Source: Rhodoferax sp. (GTDB lineage: Bacteria; Pseudomonadota; Gammaproteobacteria; Burkholderiales; Burkholderiaceae_C). From it: DNA of 64,000 nucleotides. The notes under the pieces are model-generated. The model was not told the DNA's origin, ran no database searches, and was given only the letters and a program-made list of their open reading frames with translations. The position numbers and the translations under genes are program-made. This document shows, piece after piece, positions 27,723 through 38,596 of this stretch. Within the stretch, counting starts at the first letter, position 1. The number at the start of each line of letters is the position of its first letter. The stretch is taken from NCBI GenBank assembly GCA_030645355.1, contig JAUSNJ010000028.1, positions 1 to 64,000 on the forward strand. The letters run 5' to 3'.

Positions 27723-29273
27723 TCAAAGAGATGTCACGGTAATGTTCTTGAACTCACCGGTGGCAATCTTCTTTTGCCACTCGGCAGGTCCCGTGATGTG
27801 GGCACTGGTGCCACCGGCATCCACGGCCACGGTCACCGGCATGTCGACCACGTCGAACTCGTAGATGGCTTCCATGCCCAGATCAGCAAAGCCCACCACC
27901 TTCGCGGCCTTGATCGCCTTGCTAACGAGGTAGGCGGCGCCGCCCACGGCCATCAGGTAGGCGCTCTTGTGTTTCTTGATGGCTTCAATCGCGACCGGGC
28001 CGCGCTCGGCCTTGCCCACCATGCTGATCAGGCCGGTCTGCGCCAGCATCATCTCGGTGAAGCCATCCATGCGGGTGGCCGTGGTGGGGCCGGCGGGACC
28101 GACAGCCTCGCCCTTGACCGGGTCGACCGGGCCCACGTAGTAGATGACGCGGTTGGTGAAGTCCACCGGCAGCTTCTCGCCCTTGGCCAGCATGTCCTTG
28201 ATGCGCTTGTGCGCGGCGTCGCGGCCGGTCAGCATTTTGCCGTTGAGCAGCAGGGTTTGGCCGGGTGTCCAACTCGCCACTTCGGCCGGTGTCAGCGTGT
28301 TCAGGTCGACCTTCTTGCTCTTCACGTAGTCAGGTGCCCAGTTGATGTCGGGCCAGGTGTCAAGAGAAGGAGGGGTCAGGTAGACCGGGCCACTGCCATC
28401 CATCACAAAGTGCGCGTGGCGGGTGGCGGCGCAGTTCGGGATCATGGCAATGGGCTTGCTGGCGGCGTGGGTGGGGTACATCTTGATCTTGACGTCCAGC
28501 ACCGTGGTCAGGCCGCCCAGGCCCTGTGCGCCAATGCCCAGTGCGTTGACCTTCTCGAACAGCTCCAGGCGCAGCTTTTCAACGTTGGACAGCTCGGCGT
28601 CGCTGGCGGCCTTGGCCTGCAGTTCGTACATGTCCAGGTCGTCCATCAGGCTTTCCTTGGCCATCAGCACGGCCTTCTCGGCAGTGCCGCCGATGCCGAT
28701 GCCCAGCATGCCCGGCGGGCACCAGCCGGCGCCCATGGTCGGCACGGTCTTCAAGACCCAGTCCACCACCGAGTCGCCTGGGTTGAGCATGTACATCTTG
28801 CTCTTGTTCTCGGAGCCGCCGCCCTTGGCAGCCACCGTCACTTCCACCGTGTTGCCGGGCACGATCTCGGTGAAGATCACGGCCGGTGTGTTGTCCTTGG
28901 TGTTCTTGCGCAGGAACTCGGGGTCGGCCACCACCGAGGCGCGCAGCGTGTTGTCGGGGTGGTTGTAGCCCTGGCGCACGCCTTCGTTGATGGCGTCATC
29001 CAGGCTGCCGGTAAAGCCTTCCCAGCGGACGTCCATACCGACCTTGAGGAACACATTGACGATGCCGGTGTCCTGGCAGATCGGGCGGTGGCCGGTAGCG
29101 CTCATCTTGCTGTTGGTCAGGATCTGCGCAATGGCGTCCTTGGCTGCCGGGCTCTGCTCACGCTCGTAAGCACGGGCGAGGAGGGCGATGTAATCGGCGG
29201 GGTGGTAGTAGCTGATGTACTGCAGCGCGGCCGCTACGGATTCGATGAGATCGGCTTGGCGAATGTTGGTCAT
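27723..29273 (-). CDS. fumA: Fumarate hydratase, class I (iron-sulfur)
   Basis: A 516-residue class I fumarase, converting fumarate to malate with an oxygen-sensitive [4Fe-4S] cluster. The alpha-like domain contains GHRPICQDTGIVNVFLKVG. Later landmarks are WCPPGMLGIGIGGTAEKAVLMAKES and IPNCAATRHAHFVMDGSGP. The C-terminal beta-like domain has YYVGPVDPVKGEAVGPAGPTTATRMDGFT. The ATG at 29273 is preferred to the TTG at 29282 because it opens directly into TNIRQADLIESVAAALQ. The gene symbol is by family (FumA/FumB type), not proven orthology. murI follows in the same direction. Confidence 0.92.
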   Translation of the reverse strand: MTNIRQADLIESVAAALQYISYYHPADYIALLARAYEREQSPAAKDAIAQILTNSKMSATGHRPICQDTGIVNVFLKVGMDVRWEGFTGSLDDAINEGVRQGYNHPDNTLRASVVADPEFLRKNTKDNTPAVIFTEIVPGNTVEVTVAAKGGGSENKSKMYMLNPGDSVVDWVLKTVPTMGAGWCPPGMLGIGIGGTAEKAVLMAKESLMDDLDMYELQAKAASDAELSNVEKLRLELFEKVNALGIGAQGLGGLTTVLDVKIKMYPTHAASKPIAMIPNCAATRHAHFVMDGSGPVYLTPPSLDTWPDINWAPDYVKSKKVDLNTLTPAEVASWTPGQTLLLNGKMLTGRDAAHKRIKDMLAKGEKLPVDFTNRVIYYVGPVDPVKGEAVGPAGPTTATRMDGFTEMMLAQTGLISMVGKAERGPVAIEAIKKHKSAYLMAVGGAAYLVSKAIKAAKVVGFADLGMEAIYEFDVVDMPVTVAVDAGGTSAHITGPAEWQKKIATGEFKNITVTSL

Positions 29274-29300
29274 GGTGATCAATGCCTCGGAAATGAAAAA

Positions 29301-29939
29301 TCAGTGGGATTCAGTGTGGGTGCGCGACATCAGCTTGTCGGTGTAGGCAATTGCCATGGCCGAGAGCAGGAACGTGATGTGGATGGCGGTTTGGGCGATC
29401 AAAACCTTTTCATCGTAGTTCGCTGCATTGATGAAGGTCTTCAAAAGGTGGATGGAGCTGATGCCAATAATGGCGGTTGCCAGTTTTACCTTGAGCACGG
29501 ACGCATTGACATGGCTGAGCCATTCGGGCTGATCACGGTGACCCTCCAGGTCCATGCGGCTCACAAAAGTCTCATACCCGCCAACGATCACCATGATCAG
29601 CAGATTGGAGATCATGACGACGTCGATAAGGGCCAGCACCACCAACATGATGATGGTTTCATTGAGTGCCGTGGTGGTCGCAGTTTCCTTGTAGCCAATG
29701 CTGGAGATGAGGGCCTGCAACGCGGTCTGGCTTCCAAACGCTGCTTCCAGCAGATGGACCAGTTCAATCCAGAAGTGAAAGACATAGACGCCTTGTGCGG
29801 CAATCAGACCCAGGTACAGGGGCAACTGCAGCCAGCGGCTGGCAAAAATGAAACGGGGCAAGGGGCGAAGTTTGGTGGCGGATGTTTTTGGAGCGGGTGC
29901 GGTCATGTGATCGTTGCCATGGCTGAAGTGATCTTGCAA
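29301..29939 (-). CDS. YqhA-like (UPF0114/TIGR00645) membrane protein
   Basis: A 212-residue inner-membrane protein. The family segments [61 protein letters not shown] and [23 protein letters not shown] are all present. Four membrane helices are visible. The function is unknown. The start is either 29939 or the ATG at 29906 (MTAPAPKT). It lies 27 bp upstream of the fumarase gene on the same strand and is divergent from acs. Confidence 0.85.
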   Translation of the reverse strand: MQDHFSHGNDHMTAPAPKTSATKLRPLPRFIFASRWLQLPLYLGLIAAQGVYVFHFWIELVHLLEAAFGSQTALQALISSIGYKETATTTALNETIIMLVVLALIDVVMISNLLIMVIVGGYETFVSRMDLEGHRDQPEWLSHVNASVLKVKLATAIIGISSIHLLKTFINAANYDEKVLIAQTAIHITFLLSAMAIAYTDKLMSRTHTESH

Positions 29940-30039
29940 TTGTAGGGCGACGCACTGTAAGCTTGAGGCCAGTCAGTGGCATGTAAGTGCAGTCCAACAC
30001 CATACGCGCCAGTTCAAATTGACAACACAGGAGACATTC

Positions 30040-32037
30040 ATGAGCACACAATCGTCCGGCATTGAATCCACGCTGGTTGAAAACCGGGTTTTTATGCCCA
30101 GCGACAGCATGGTCAAGAATGCCCGCATCTCCGGCATGGATGGCTACAACGCCTTGTGTGCCCAGGCCGAGAACGATTTTGAAGGCTTTTGGGCCAAGCT
30201 GGCCCGTGAAAACGTGGTGTGGAACAAGCCCTTCACGCGCACGCTCGACGAGTCCAACGCACCGTTCTACAAATGGTTTGACGATGGCGAGCTCAACGCA
30301 TCGGCCAATTGCCTGGACAAGCACATGGGCACACCGGTGGAAAACAAGACCGCTGTGATCTTCGAAGCCGATGACGGAACCGTCACAAAGACCACTTACA
30401 AGGAGTTGCTGGCCCGCGTCAGCCAGTTTGCCAACGCGCTCAAGGCCGATGGCGTCAAGAAGGGCGACCGCGTGCTGGTCTACATGCCCATGACGCTGGA
30501 AGGTGTGATCGCCATGCAGGCTTGCGCCCGCATTGGTGCCACCCACAGCGTGGTGTTTGGCGGCTTCTCTGCCAAGGCGCTGCAAGAGCGCATCATTGAC
30601 GCTGGCGCCGTTGCGGTCATCACCAGCAACTACCAGATGCGCGGTGGCAAAGAGCTGCCGCTGAAAGCCATTGTGGACGAAGGTCTGGCCATGGGTGGCT
30701 GCGAGTCCATCAAGAATGTATATGTCTACCAGCGCACGCAAACGGCCTGCAATATGGTGGCGGGCCGCGACAAAACCTTTGCCCAGGCGCTGGAAGGCAA
30801 AAGCACCGAGTGCGCACCGGTGCCGGTGGGTGCCGAGCACCCGCTGTTCATCCTTTACACGTCAGGCTCCACCGGAAAACCCAAGGGCGTGCAGCACTCC
30901 ACGGGTGGCTATCTGCTGTGGGCCAAGCTGACCATGGACTGGACCTTTGACCTGAAGCCCGAAGATGTGTTCTGGTGCACGGCCGACATCGGCTGGATTA
31001 CCGGCCATACCTATGTCGCCTACGGCCCTCTGGCCGCCGGTGCCACCCAGATCATTTTTGAAGGTGTGCCAACCTACCCCAATGCCGGGCGCTTCTGGCA
31101 GATGATCGAGCGCCACAAATGTTCGATTTTCTACACCGCACCCACCGCCATCCGCTCGCTGATCAAGGCGGCTGAAAGCGATGCCGCCGTGCACCCCGAC
31201 CGCTCGGACCTTTCCAGCCTGCGCATTCTGGGCTCGGTGGGCGAGCCCATCAACCCCGAAGCCTGGATGTGGTACTACAAAAACATTGGTCACGAGAAGT
31301 GCCCGATTGTGGACACCTTCTGGCAGACCGAAACCGGCGGCCACATGATGACCCCGCTGCCTGGCGCCACTCCACTGGTTCCCGGAAGTTGCACGCTGCC
31401 GCTGCCAGGCATCATGGCCGCCATTGTCGATGAAGTGGGCAACGAAATCCCCAATGGCACCGGTGGCATCCTGGTGGTTCGCCGTCCTTGGCCGTCCATG
31501 ATCCGCACCATCTGGAATGATCCCGAGCGCTTCAAATCCAGCTACTTCCCCGCAGAGATGGGCGGCAAGATGTATTTGGCGGGCGACGGCGCCGTGCGCA
31601 GTGCCGACCGGGGCTACTTCCGCATCACGGGCCGCATCGATGACGTGCTGAACGTTTCCGGCCACCGCATGGGTACCATGGAAATTGAATCGGCGCTGGT
31701 GGCCAAGTCCGACCTGGTGGCCGAGGCCGCCGTGGTGGGCCGTCCCGATGATCTGACGGGCGAAGCAATTTGTGCCTTCGTGGTGCTCAAGCGCTCACGC
31801 CCTAGTGGTGACGAGGCCAAGGCCATTGCCAAGGAGTTGCGCGACTGGGTGGCCAAGGAAATCGGCCCCATCGCCAAGCCCAAGGACATCCGCTTTGGCG
31901 AAAACCTGCCCAAGACCCGTTCCGGCAAGATCATGCGCCGTTTGCTGCGTTCGCTGGCCAAAGGCGAAGCCATTACACAGGATACGTCCACACTGGAAAA
32001 TCCGGCGATTTTGGACCAGTTGGGCCAAGCCTACTAA
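30040..32037 (+). CDS. acs: Acetyl-CoA synthetase (AMP-forming)
   Basis: A 665-residue ANL-superfamily enzyme that activates acetate to acetyl-CoA through acetyl-AMP. The P-loop-like motif is [15 protein letters not shown]. Other landmarks are [22 protein letters not shown] and [28 protein letters not shown]. The acetylation-controlled Lys lies in [14 protein letters not shown] near the C-terminus. The ATG at 30040 has AGGAG 7-11 bases upstream; the in-frame codon at 30019 is rejected. A strong terminator follows directly, so it is transcribed alone. Confidence 0.96.
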   Translation: MSTQSSGIESTLVENRVFMPSDSMVKNARISGMDGYNALCAQAENDFEGFWAKLARENVVWNKPFTRTLDESNAPFYKWFDDGELNASANCLDKHMGTPVENKTAVIFEADDGTVTKTTYKELLARVSQFANALKADGVKKGDRVLVYMPMTLEGVIAMQACARIGATHSVVFGGFSAKALQERIIDAGAVAVITSNYQMRGGKELPLKAIVDEGLAMGGCESIKNVYVYQRTQTACNMVAGRDKTFAQALEGKSTECAPVPVGAEHPLFILYTSGSTGKPKGVQHSTGGYLLWAKLTMDWTFDLKPEDVFWCTADIGWITGHTYVAYGPLAAGATQIIFEGVPTYPNAGRFWQMIERHKCSIFYTAPTAIRSLIKAAESDAAVHPDRSDLSSLRILGSVGEPINPEAWMWYYKNIGHEKCPIVDTFWQTETGGHMMTPLPGATPLVPGSCTLPLPGIMAAIVDEVGNEIPNGTGGILVVRRPWPSMIRTIWNDPERFKSSYFPAEMGGKMYLAGDGAVRSADRGYFRITGRIDDVLNVSGHRMGTMEIESALVAKSDLVAEAAVVGRPDDLTGEAICAFVVLKRSRPSGDEAKAIAKELRDWVAKEIGPIAKPKDIRFGENLPKTRSGKIMRRLLRSLAKGEAITQDTSTLENPAILDQLGQAY

Positions 32038-32060
32038 GCGCCCGCTTCATGTCGCAAAAA

Positions 32061-32085
32061 AAGCCCGCAACTGCGGGCTTTTTTT
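32061..32085 (+). terminator. Rho-independent terminator after acs
   Basis: aagcccgca and tgcgggctt form a 9-bp stem with a very short loop, followed by a T tract of seven. It is 23 bp after the acs stop. Confidence 0.92.
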
Positions 32086-32179
32086 GCGTCCGGCGACGTG
32101 CAAAAGGTGTGGCTAGTGAAGGCTTGGAGTACAGTGGAACTGGCTGTAGCATTGCACGCGGCTTAAACAGGAGTTTGCC

Positions 32180-32428
32180 ATGTTGTTTGTCGGTTTGGGT
32201 CTGGTCTTGCTGGTCATGAAGTTTATGGAATTCGGCCCGGTCGCGATGTGGGACTGGTGGATTGTGCTGTCGCCCTGGGCCATGGCCGTGGCGTGGTGGG
32301 CATGGGCAGACTCCACGGGCTACACCAAACGCAAAGAAATGGAGCGGGAAGACGCCCGCCGCGACGCCCGAATCGAGCGCAGCCGCGAAGCCATGGGTAT
32401 GCTCAGCCGCAAGAAGAAAAAGCGCTGA
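32180..32428 (+). CDS. Small Trp-rich membrane protein (TIGR04438-like)
   Basis: An 82-residue protein with a hydrophobic N-terminus (MLFVGLGLVLLVMKFMEF), a Trp-rich second segment (MWDWWIVLSPWAMAVAWWAWAD) and a strongly basic, charged tail that ends RKKKKR. This pattern is that of the small Trp-rich proteins found across Burkholderiales. The function is unknown. AGGAG lies about 8 bases before the ATG. It converges on ilvD. Confidence 0.8.
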   Translation: MLFVGLGLVLLVMKFMEFGPVAMWDWWIVLSPWAMAVAWWAWADSTGYTKRKEMEREDARRDARIERSREAMGMLSRKKKKR

Positions 32429-32443
32429 GCACACCGGGTCGCT

Positions 32444-34279
32444 TCAGTCGTCCAGCAACGAGAGATCGCGAACCGCACCCTTGTCCGCCGACATCACCAG
32501 TTTGGCATAGGCTTTGAGCGCCGCTGATACCTTGCGCGGGCGCGGCAAGGCGGGCTTCCAGCCTTTGGCGTCTTGCTCTGTTCGACGGCGGGCCAGTTCC
32601 TCGTCGGACAGCAGCACGTTGATGGATCGGTTCGGGATGTCAATGCGAATGCGGTCCCCATTGCGTATCAAGCCGATGGCACCGCCCGCAGCCGCTTCGG
32701 GAGAGGCGTGACCGATGGACAGGCCCGATGTGCCGCCAGAGAAGCGGCCGTCGGTAAGCAACGCGCAGGCCTTGCCCAAGCCTTTGGACTTGATATAGGA
32801 GGTCGGGTAGAGCATCTCTTGCATGCCAGGGCCGCCCTTGGGGCCTTCGTAGCGGACGATGACCACATCACCCGCCTTGACCGAGTCGTTGAGCACATGC
32901 TCCACCGCTTCGTCCTGTGATTCAGTCACGTGTGCGGGGCCTTCAAATACCAACAAGGAGTCGTCCACGCCTGCGGTCTTCACCACGCATCCATTGAGCG
33001 CGATGTTGCCAACCAGCACGGCCAGACCACCCTCTTGCGAATAGGCGTGTTCGCTTGATCGGATGCATCCCTCGGCGCGGTCCACGTCCAAACTGGGCCA
33101 GCGGGTGGCCTGGCTGAACGCGATCTGGCTGGGCTTGCCGGCAGGGCCGGCCTTGTAAAACTTCTGCACTTCTGGTGATTGGGTGCGCATGATGTCCCAT
33201 AGGTCCAGTGCTTCCTTCAAAGTCTTGGTGTGGACCGTGGGAACGTCGGTGTGCAGTTTGCCGGCGCGGTCGAGCTCGCCCAGAATGGCCATGATGCCAC
33301 CGGCGCGGTGCACGTCTTCGATGTGGTACTTCTGGGTGTTGGGGGCCACCTTGCACAGCTGGGGTACGGTGCGCGACAGGCGGTCAATGTCCTTCAGCGT
33401 GAAGTCGATTTCTGCCTCTTGGGCGATTGCCAGAATGTGCAGGATGGTGTTGGTGGAGCCACCCATAGCAATGTCCAGTGTCACCGCATTTTCGAAGGCC
33501 TTGAAGCCGATGGAGCGGGGCAGTACGCTGGCATCCTCTTGCTCGTAATAGCGCTTGCACAAATCGACCGCCAGACGGCCCGCGCGCTTGAACAGTTCTT
33601 CGCGGTCGGCGTGGGTGGCCACCACCGTTCCATTGCCTGGCAGGGACAAACCCAGCGCCTCGGTCAGGCAGTTCATCGAGTTGGCGGTAAACATGCCTGA
33701 GCACGAGCCGCAGGTGGGGCAGGCGGAGCGCTCCACCTCGGCCACCTCTTCGTCCGAAACATTGGAGTCGGCGGCCATCACCATGGCATCGACCAGGTCG
33801 AGCTTGATAACGCCCAGCTTGGTCTTGCCGGCTTCCATGGGGCCGCCCGAGACGAAAGTCACCGGGATGTTCAGCCGCATGGCGGCCATCAGCATGCCGG
33901 GGGTGATCTTGTCGCAGTTGGAGATGCACACCATGGCGTCCGCGCAATGGGCGTTGACCATGTATTCCACCGAGTCGGCAATGATGTCGCGGCTGGGCAG
34001 CGAGTACAGCATGCCGTCGTGCCCCATGGCAATGCCGTCGTCCACGGCGATGGTGTTGAACTCTTTGGCCACACCGCCAGCCGCTTCGATCTCGCGTGCG
34101 ACCAGCTGACCGAGGTCTTTCAGGTGAACATGCCCCGGCACAAACTGGGTAAAGGAGTTGACGACCGCAATGATGGGTTTCGAGAAGTCGTCATCCTTCA
34201 TGCCAGTGGCACGCCACAGCGCGCGGGCCCCCGCCATGTTGCGGCCGGCAGTGGTGGTTTTAGAGCGGTAGATGGGCAT
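32444..34279 (-). CDS. ilvD: Dihydroxy-acid dehydratase
   Basis: A 611-residue iron-sulfur dehydratase, the third common step of branched-chain amino-acid synthesis. Cluster-associated Cys motifs are [12 protein letters not shown] and [19 protein letters not shown]. The start [29 protein letters not shown] is the family N-terminus of the long (E. coli-type) form. It stands apart from ilvBHC by about 14 kb. It is divergent from lgt. Confidence 0.96.
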   Translation of the reverse strand: MPIYRSKTTTAGRNMAGARALWRATGMKDDDFSKPIIAVVNSFTQFVPGHVHLKDLGQLVAREIEAAGGVAKEFNTIAVDDGIAMGHDGMLYSLPSRDIIADSVEYMVNAHCADAMVCISNCDKITPGMLMAAMRLNIPVTFVSGGPMEAGKTKLGVIKLDLVDAMVMAADSNVSDEEVAEVERSACPTCGSCSGMFTANSMNCLTEALGLSLPGNGTVVATHADREELFKRAGRLAVDLCKRYYEQEDASVLPRSIGFKAFENAVTLDIAMGGSTNTILHILAIAQEAEIDFTLKDIDRLSRTVPQLCKVAPNTQKYHIEDVHRAGGIMAILGELDRAGKLHTDVPTVHTKTLKEALDLWDIMRTQSPEVQKFYKAGPAGKPSQIAFSQATRWPSLDVDRAEGCIRSSEHAYSQEGGLAVLVGNIALNGCVVKTAGVDDSLLVFEGPAHVTESQDEAVEHVLNDSVKAGDVVIVRYEGPKGGPGMQEMLYPTSYIKSKGLGKACALLTDGRFSGGTSGLSIGHASPEAAAGGAIGLIRNGDRIRIDIPNRSINVLLSDEELARRRTEQDAKGWKPALPRPRKVSAALKAYAKLVMSADKGAVRDLSLLDD

Positions 34280-34410
34280 GGAGTGACCTTCGTGTTGGTG
34301 GGGTGGTATCGGCGGACCGTCGTGATTGCCAAATTATCCCCCAGCGCCAAAGGGGGGGCGATCAGAAGGGCCAAACGCTGTGGCATGCGCCATGCGTGCA
34401 AAATACGCGC

Positions 34411-35229
34411 ATGCTTATTCATCCCCAAATCGACCCGGTTGCCGTGCAGATCGGCCCCATCGCTGTTCACTGGTATGGCCTGACTTACCTCGCGGCCTTT
34501 GCCCTGTTCATGTTTCTGGGCAGTCGCCGGCTGCGCCACGCTCCGTTCGCGTCCATCACCGGCCCCGGTGGCTGGGCCTATCGCGATGTCGAGGACATTC
34601 TGTTCATGGGCGTCATGGGGGTGGTGCTGGGTGGGCGTATCGGCTATTGCCTGTTTTACAAGCCGGCCTACTACCTGACCCACCCACTGGAGGTGTTGTA
34701 TGTCTGGCAGGGCGGCATGAGTTTTCACGGGGGCATGCTGGGCGTGATCGCTGCGATGGTGTGGTACGCCACTTCGCGCAAAAAACCGTTCTGGCAGGTG
34801 GCCGATTTTGTGGCACCGTGCGTGCCGACCGGCCTGGCAGCAGGGCGGGTCGGCAACTTCATCAATGGCGAACTGTGGGGTCGCCTGGCCGATCCGACGC
34901 TGCCCTGGGGCATGGTGTTCCGGGGGGCCGGGGATTTGCCCCGGCATCCGTCGCAGGTCTACCAGTTTTTGCTGGAAGGGCTGCTGCTGTTTGTGTTGCT
35001 GTGGTGGTATGCCCGCAGGGCGCCCAAGCAGGGGCAGGTGGCGGCTGCCTTCTTGTTCGGCTATGGCGTGATGCGCTTTATCGCCGAGTTCTTCCGCGAG
35101 CCCGATGCCCACCTGGGGCTGTTGTCACTGGGCATGAGCATGGGCCAATGGTTGTGTGTGCCCATGATCCTGGGCGGCGCCGGCCTGTGGTGGTGGTTTG
35201 GCTCCCGCAGCCAGGCAAACCGCCCCTAG
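34411..35229 (+). CDS. lgt: Prolipoprotein diacylglyceryl transferase
   Basis: A 272-residue inner-membrane enzyme that moves diacylglyceryl from phosphatidylglycerol to the lipobox Cys of prolipoproteins. The signature [14 protein letters not shown] is near residue 145, and the catalytic HG region [13 protein letters not shown] is also present. Seven membrane segments are visible. The ATG at 34411 fits the family start ([23 protein letters not shown]), although I see no Shine-Dalgarno sequence before it. Confidence 0.94.
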   Translation: MLIHPQIDPVAVQIGPIAVHWYGLTYLAAFALFMFLGSRRLRHAPFASITGPGGWAYRDVEDILFMGVMGVVLGGRIGYCLFYKPAYYLTHPLEVLYVWQGGMSFHGGMLGVIAAMVWYATSRKKPFWQVADFVAPCVPTGLAAGRVGNFINGELWGRLADPTLPWGMVFRGAGDLPRHPSQVYQFLLEGLLLFVLLWWYARRAPKQGQVAAAFLFGYGVMRFIAEFFREPDAHLGLLSLGMSMGQWLCVPMILGGAGLWWWFGSRSQANRP

Positions 35230-35295
35230 AAACATCCCGGACCCCCGGGTTTATCCCAGGGGAAGACCGCTTGCCAGAAGTTCTTCCCAGATCAA

Positions 35296-35311
35296 TAATT
35301 ATGCGTAATTA
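35296..35311. promoter_or_regulatory. Palindromic operator upstream of the GntR-malonate operon
   Basis: taatta-tgcg-taatta is a perfect inverted repeat 30 bp before the GntR start. A third half-site-like gtaatt follows at about 35324. An AT-rich palindrome directly before an autoregulated GntR gene is a likely operator for that regulator; this is inference. Confidence 0.6.
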
Positions 35312-35341
35312 CACAAAATAACCTGTAATTTTAAGAAATTC

Positions 35342-36010
35342 ATGCGCCCGGTCCACAACTCCCTGCACGACGAGGTCGCGACCCTGCTGCGGGACCAGAT
35401 CTTTGACGGCGACCTGCCGCCCGGCACCTTTATTGACGAGGCCGTGCTTTGCACCAACCTCAAGATCTCCCGCACACCGCTGCGCGAGGCTCTGAAGGTG
35501 CTGGCTGCCGAAGGCCTGGTGCGCCACGAGCCGCGGCGGGGCAGCTTTGTGAACCAGATCACCGAGCAGGACATGGATGAGATCTTTCCGGTGATCGCGC
35601 TGCTCGAAGGGCGCTGTGCCTTCGAGGCGGCGCGCAACGCGAGTGACGCCGACATTGCCGCGCTGGACGCCCTGCACACCCGGCTGCAGGAGCACGCCCG
35701 GGCCAAGCGCATCAAGGACTACTACGCCACCAACTACACCATCCACGAGGCCATCATCACGCTGGCCAACAACCGCTGGCTGGCCCAGGCGATTGCCGAT
35801 CTGCGCAAGATCCTGAAGCTGGCGCGCCAGCAGCAGTTGTATGCGCCCGGACGGCTGGAGCAGAGCCTGGGCGAGCATCTGGCCATCTATGCGGCGCTGC
35901 GCAAGCGCGATGCGGAAGGCGCGGACGCCGCCATGCGCGAACACATCACGCGCCAACGCGAGGCCCTGCGCGCGCTGGCCCGTGAACAGAAAAGCCGGTT
36001 GCTCGCATGA
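35342..36010 (+). CDS. GntR-family (FadR/FCD type) regulator of the malonate operon
   Basis: A 222-residue regulator. The N-terminal winged helix (about 5-72) reads LHDEVATLLRDQIFDGDLPPGTFIDEAVLCTNLKISRTPLREALKVLAAEGLV. The all-helical FCD effector domain (about 80-210) has the metal-site His residues in YTIHEAIITLANN, GEHLAIYAAL and MREHITRQ. Its stop overlaps the decarboxylase start (atga), so it is the first gene of the malonate operon and probably senses malonate or malonyl-CoA. Confidence 0.9.
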   Translation: MRPVHNSLHDEVATLLRDQIFDGDLPPGTFIDEAVLCTNLKISRTPLREALKVLAAEGLVRHEPRRGSFVNQITEQDMDEIFPVIALLEGRCAFEAARNASDADIAALDALHTRLQEHARAKRIKDYYATNYTIHEAIITLANNRWLAQAIADLRKILKLARQQQLYAPGRLEQSLGEHLAIYAALRKRDAEGADAAMREHITRQREALRALAREQKSRLLA

Positions 36011-37515
36011 ACACGCCCCAGTGGATCAGCCGCAGCGTCTCGCGCTTGCTTCCAGCCGGAAGTCATGAGAAAAACGAGCCGTTAGCCCCCGCGGAATCTA
36101 CACATGATGCTACTAAATCAGGAGTAAACCCGACCAAGCCCGTCCCTGAGGTGAGCCCGCGTGCGCGCTCCACCCAGGAGCGCCTGAAGGCCACGTTAGG
36201 CCAAAAAGACGAAGCGCTATCACCACGCGTCTTGCGGCGCACGCTGCAGGAGCTGCAGGCCATCATCGACCCACGGGTCAGCGAAGTCGAAGGCGGGCGC
36301 CGTGCCAAGGCCATCGCTGCCTGGTATGGAGGGGCTACCGCAGAGCGGCGCCGGGACCTGTGGCTGCTGATGAGCGAGCAGTTCGTTGCCGACCCCCAAA
36401 AAGTCAAGGCGGCGCAGGCCCAGTTCGCCGCCGCCGTGGGTACGCCGGACGAGGCGGTGGCCGAGGTCAACTACCGCCGCGCCACGGTGTCGCCGCGCCG
36501 GCGCATCCTCCAGCGCTTCAGTGTCTACCCCGGTGGCATCCAGTTCTTGGTGAACATGCGGGCCGACATGCAGTCCAGCCTGAAGCAGGACAAACGGTTG
36601 ATGGCGCTGGATGTGGAGATGGAGTACATGTTCTCCACCTGGTTTGACGTCGGTTTTCTGGACCTGCGCCGCATCAGCTGGGACTCACCCGCATCCCTGA
36701 TCGAAAAGCTGATCCAGTACGAGGCGGTGCATGACATCAAGAGCTGGGCCGATGTGAAGAACCGCCTGGACAGCGACCGCCGCTGCTACGGCTTCTTCCA
36801 CCCGCGCTTGCCGGACGTGCCGCTGATTTTTGTGGAAGTGGCCCTGGTGGATGCCATCGCCAGCAACATCACGCCCTTGCTGGATGAGTTGGCGGCGGAC
36901 GCCGACCTGAGCAAGGCCACCACGGCCATCTTCTATTCCATCAGCAATACCCAGGCCGGGCTGCGGGGTGTGAGCTTTGGGGATTCGCTGATCAAGCGGG
37001 TGGTAGAGTCGCTGAAAGAAGAGTTTCCCAAGCTCAAGATCTTCGCGACGCTGTCGCCGATTCCCGGTTTCCGCGCCTGGCTGGGCAAGAACATTGGCGG
37101 GCTGTTGGAGGCGCTGGACGACAAGGAGCGCACGGCATTGGGCCGTGCCGTCGGCTTTGAGCCACCGGGCGCCACGCACTTTCTGACTGCCGTCGAGTCC
37201 AACCTGCAATTGCCGGAAAAATCCGCGGTACGCCAGATGCTGATGCGCTGTGCTGCGCACTACCTGGGCCAGGCCCTGGTGGATGGCAAGCCCGTCGATG
37301 CCGTGGCCCGTTTCCACCTCGGCAACGGCGCACGCATCGAGCGCATCAACTGGGCGGGTGACCCATCGCCCAAGGGGCAAAAGCAGTCCTACGGGTTGAT
37401 GGTGAATTACCTGTACGACCTGCACCGGCTGGACAAGCACCGGTCGCAATTGGCACAGGGAAAGATCCCGGTTTCGGGCGCGGTGCAACAGCTCTTCATC
37501 GGGGGATCCGGATGA
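36007..37515 (+). CDS. matA: Malonyl-CoA decarboxylase
   Basis: A 502-residue enzyme that decarboxylates malonyl-CoA to acetyl-CoA. Family landmarks are SVYPGGIQFLVNMRADM, CYGFFHPRLPDVPLIFVEVAL, YSISNTQAGLRGVSFGDSLIKRVV and the C-terminal NYLYDLHRLDKH. The catalytic Ser/His pair lies in those conserved blocks. Residues about 26-40 are encoded by a diverged 44-bp repeat copy (36083-36126), in a non-conserved N-terminal stretch. It overlaps the GntR gene by 4 bases. With the transporter binding protein and the malonyl-CoA ligase, it makes up a malonate utilisation operon. Confidence 0.92.
   Translation: MNTPQWISRSVSRLLPAGSHEKNEPLAPAESTHDATKSGVNPTKPVPEVSPRARSTQERLKATLGQKDEALSPRVLRRTLQELQAIIDPRVSEVEGGRRAKAIAAWYGGATAERRRDLWLLMSEQFVADPQKVKAAQAQFAAAVGTPDEAVAEVNYRRATVSPRRRILQRFSVYPGGIQFLVNMRADMQSSLKQDKRLMALDVEMEYMFSTWFDVGFLDLRRISWDSPASLIEKLIQYEAVHDIKSWADVKNRLDSDRRCYGFFHPRLPDVPLIFVEVALVDAIASNITPLLDELAADADLSKATTAIFYSISNTQAGLRGVSFGDSLIKRVVESLKEEFPKLKIFATLSPIPGFRAWLGKNIGGLLEALDDKERTALGRAVGFEPPGATHFLTAVESNLQLPEKSAVRQMLMRCAAHYLGQALVDGKPVDAVARFHLGNGARIERINWAGDPSPKGQKQSYGLMVNYLYDLHRLDKHRSQLAQGKIPVSGAVQQLFIGGSG
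36083..36126 (+). repeat. 44-bp dispersed repeat family T, copy 6 (inside malonyl-CoA decarboxylase)
   Basis: The most diverged copy: it begins tagcccccgcggaatc, retains gctactaaat in the middle, and has lost the atagca end. It keeps the 44-bp spacing and orientation, and lies near the 5' end of the gene. Confidence 0.6.
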
Positions 37516-37564
37516 CAGCGTGTGCGAGAGGTTTGGCCATGGTGAACAAAAACAGGAGACTAGG

Positions 37565-38584
37565 ATGCAATCAAATAAGCGCAACGGAAATTTGATGGCG
37601 GGCAACAGCTCTGCCAACGTGGGGCGGCGTCCCATACTGATCGCCGGACTGGCGGCGGCCTTTGTGTCGCCGTCGCGGGCCCAGCAGCGCTGGCCTGCGC
37701 GGCCGGTCAATGTGGTGGTGCCCTTCCCGGCGGGCGGTGGAACGGATGCGTTTGCCCGCCCGTTGTCTGCGCAGTTTGCCAAACTGAACGGCGTCCAGAT
37801 GGTGATCGACAACCGGGGCGGCGCCGGTGGCACGCTGGGTGCAAGCATCGCGGCCAAGGCCAGCCCGGATGGCTACACCCTGTTCATGGGCGCGGTGCAC
37901 CATGCGATTGCGCCGTCGATGTATCCCCGTCTGGACTACAACATCGAGACAGATTTCGTTCCACTCGCGTTGCTGGCAAACGTGCCACAGGTACTGGTGG
38001 TCAACCCGAAAAACGTTCCGGGCAACTTTGCTGCCTTCATGGCGCAGGTGCGGGCCAATCCGGGCAAGCTGAACTATGGATCCGCCGGTGGCGGCACGTC
38101 GCACCATTTGGCCGGTGAGCTGTTCAAGCAGCAGTCCAAGACCTTCATTACCCACATTCCATACCGCGGTGCGGGCCCCGCGTTGCAGGACCTGATGGCC
38201 GGCAATGTGGACATGATGTTCGATGGGCTGGGTTCCTCGGCGGCCCACATCAAGGGCGGGCGTATCAAGGCACTGATGGTTTCCGGGGCCAAACGCAATG
38301 CGGCCTTCCCCGATGTGCCCTGTGCGGCCGAGCTGGGGTTGCCCGACTACACGGTGACGACCTGGTATGGGCTATGGGCACCCAAAGGTACACCTGCTGA
38401 TGTCCAGGCGCGGATTGTGGAAGAGGTGCGGCGCATCGGTGCTCAGGATGAGATCAAGCAGGCTTGGGCGGGCAACGGAGCCGAGTTTCCAAACCTGACC
38501 AGCCAGCAGTTCGGCAACTTTGTCAGTGCCGAGGTGAAACGCTGGGCCGCTGTCGTCAAGTCGTCGGGCGCCAAGCTGGACTGA
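37565..38584 (+). CDS. Tripartite tricarboxylate transporter (Bug/TctC family) substrate-binding protein
   Basis: A 339-residue periplasmic binding protein of the very large Bug family of Burkholderiales. A twin-basic N-terminus and signal segment (RRPILIAGLAAAFVSPSRA) is followed by the family start WPARPVNVVVPFPAGGGTDAFAR, and by VIDNRGGAGGTLGA and YGSAGGGTSHHLAGELF. Its position inside the malonate operon suggests it binds malonate or a related carboxylate, but TctA and TctB membrane partners are not next to it. The ATG at 37565 has AGGAG 10-14 bases upstream. Confidence 0.9.
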   Translation: MQSNKRNGNLMAGNSSANVGRRPILIAGLAAAFVSPSRAQQRWPARPVNVVVPFPAGGGTDAFARPLSAQFAKLNGVQMVIDNRGGAGGTLGASIAAKASPDGYTLFMGAVHHAIAPSMYPRLDYNIETDFVPLALLANVPQVLVVNPKNVPGNFAAFMAQVRANPGKLNYGSAGGGTSHHLAGELFKQQSKTFITHIPYRGAGPALQDLMAGNVDMMFDGLGSSAAHIKGGRIKALMVSGAKRNAAFPDVPCAAELGLPDYTVTTWYGLWAPKGTPADVQARIVEEVRRIGAQDEIKQAWAGNGAEFPNLTSQQFGNFVSAEVKRWAAVVKSSGAKLD

Positions 38585-38596
38585 TCGGGAGCCGCG

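Noticed and set aside
27648-29945. 765-codon open frame on the plus strand
   Set aside because: It lies antisense to murI, fumarase and the YqhA-like gene, has a His/Gly/Val-rich composition typical of the complement of GC-rich genes, and shows no family motif.
32180-32428. CcoQ or CcoS homologue
   Set aside because: The small Trp-rich protein is unrelated to the cco cluster and lacks their helix and tail patterns.
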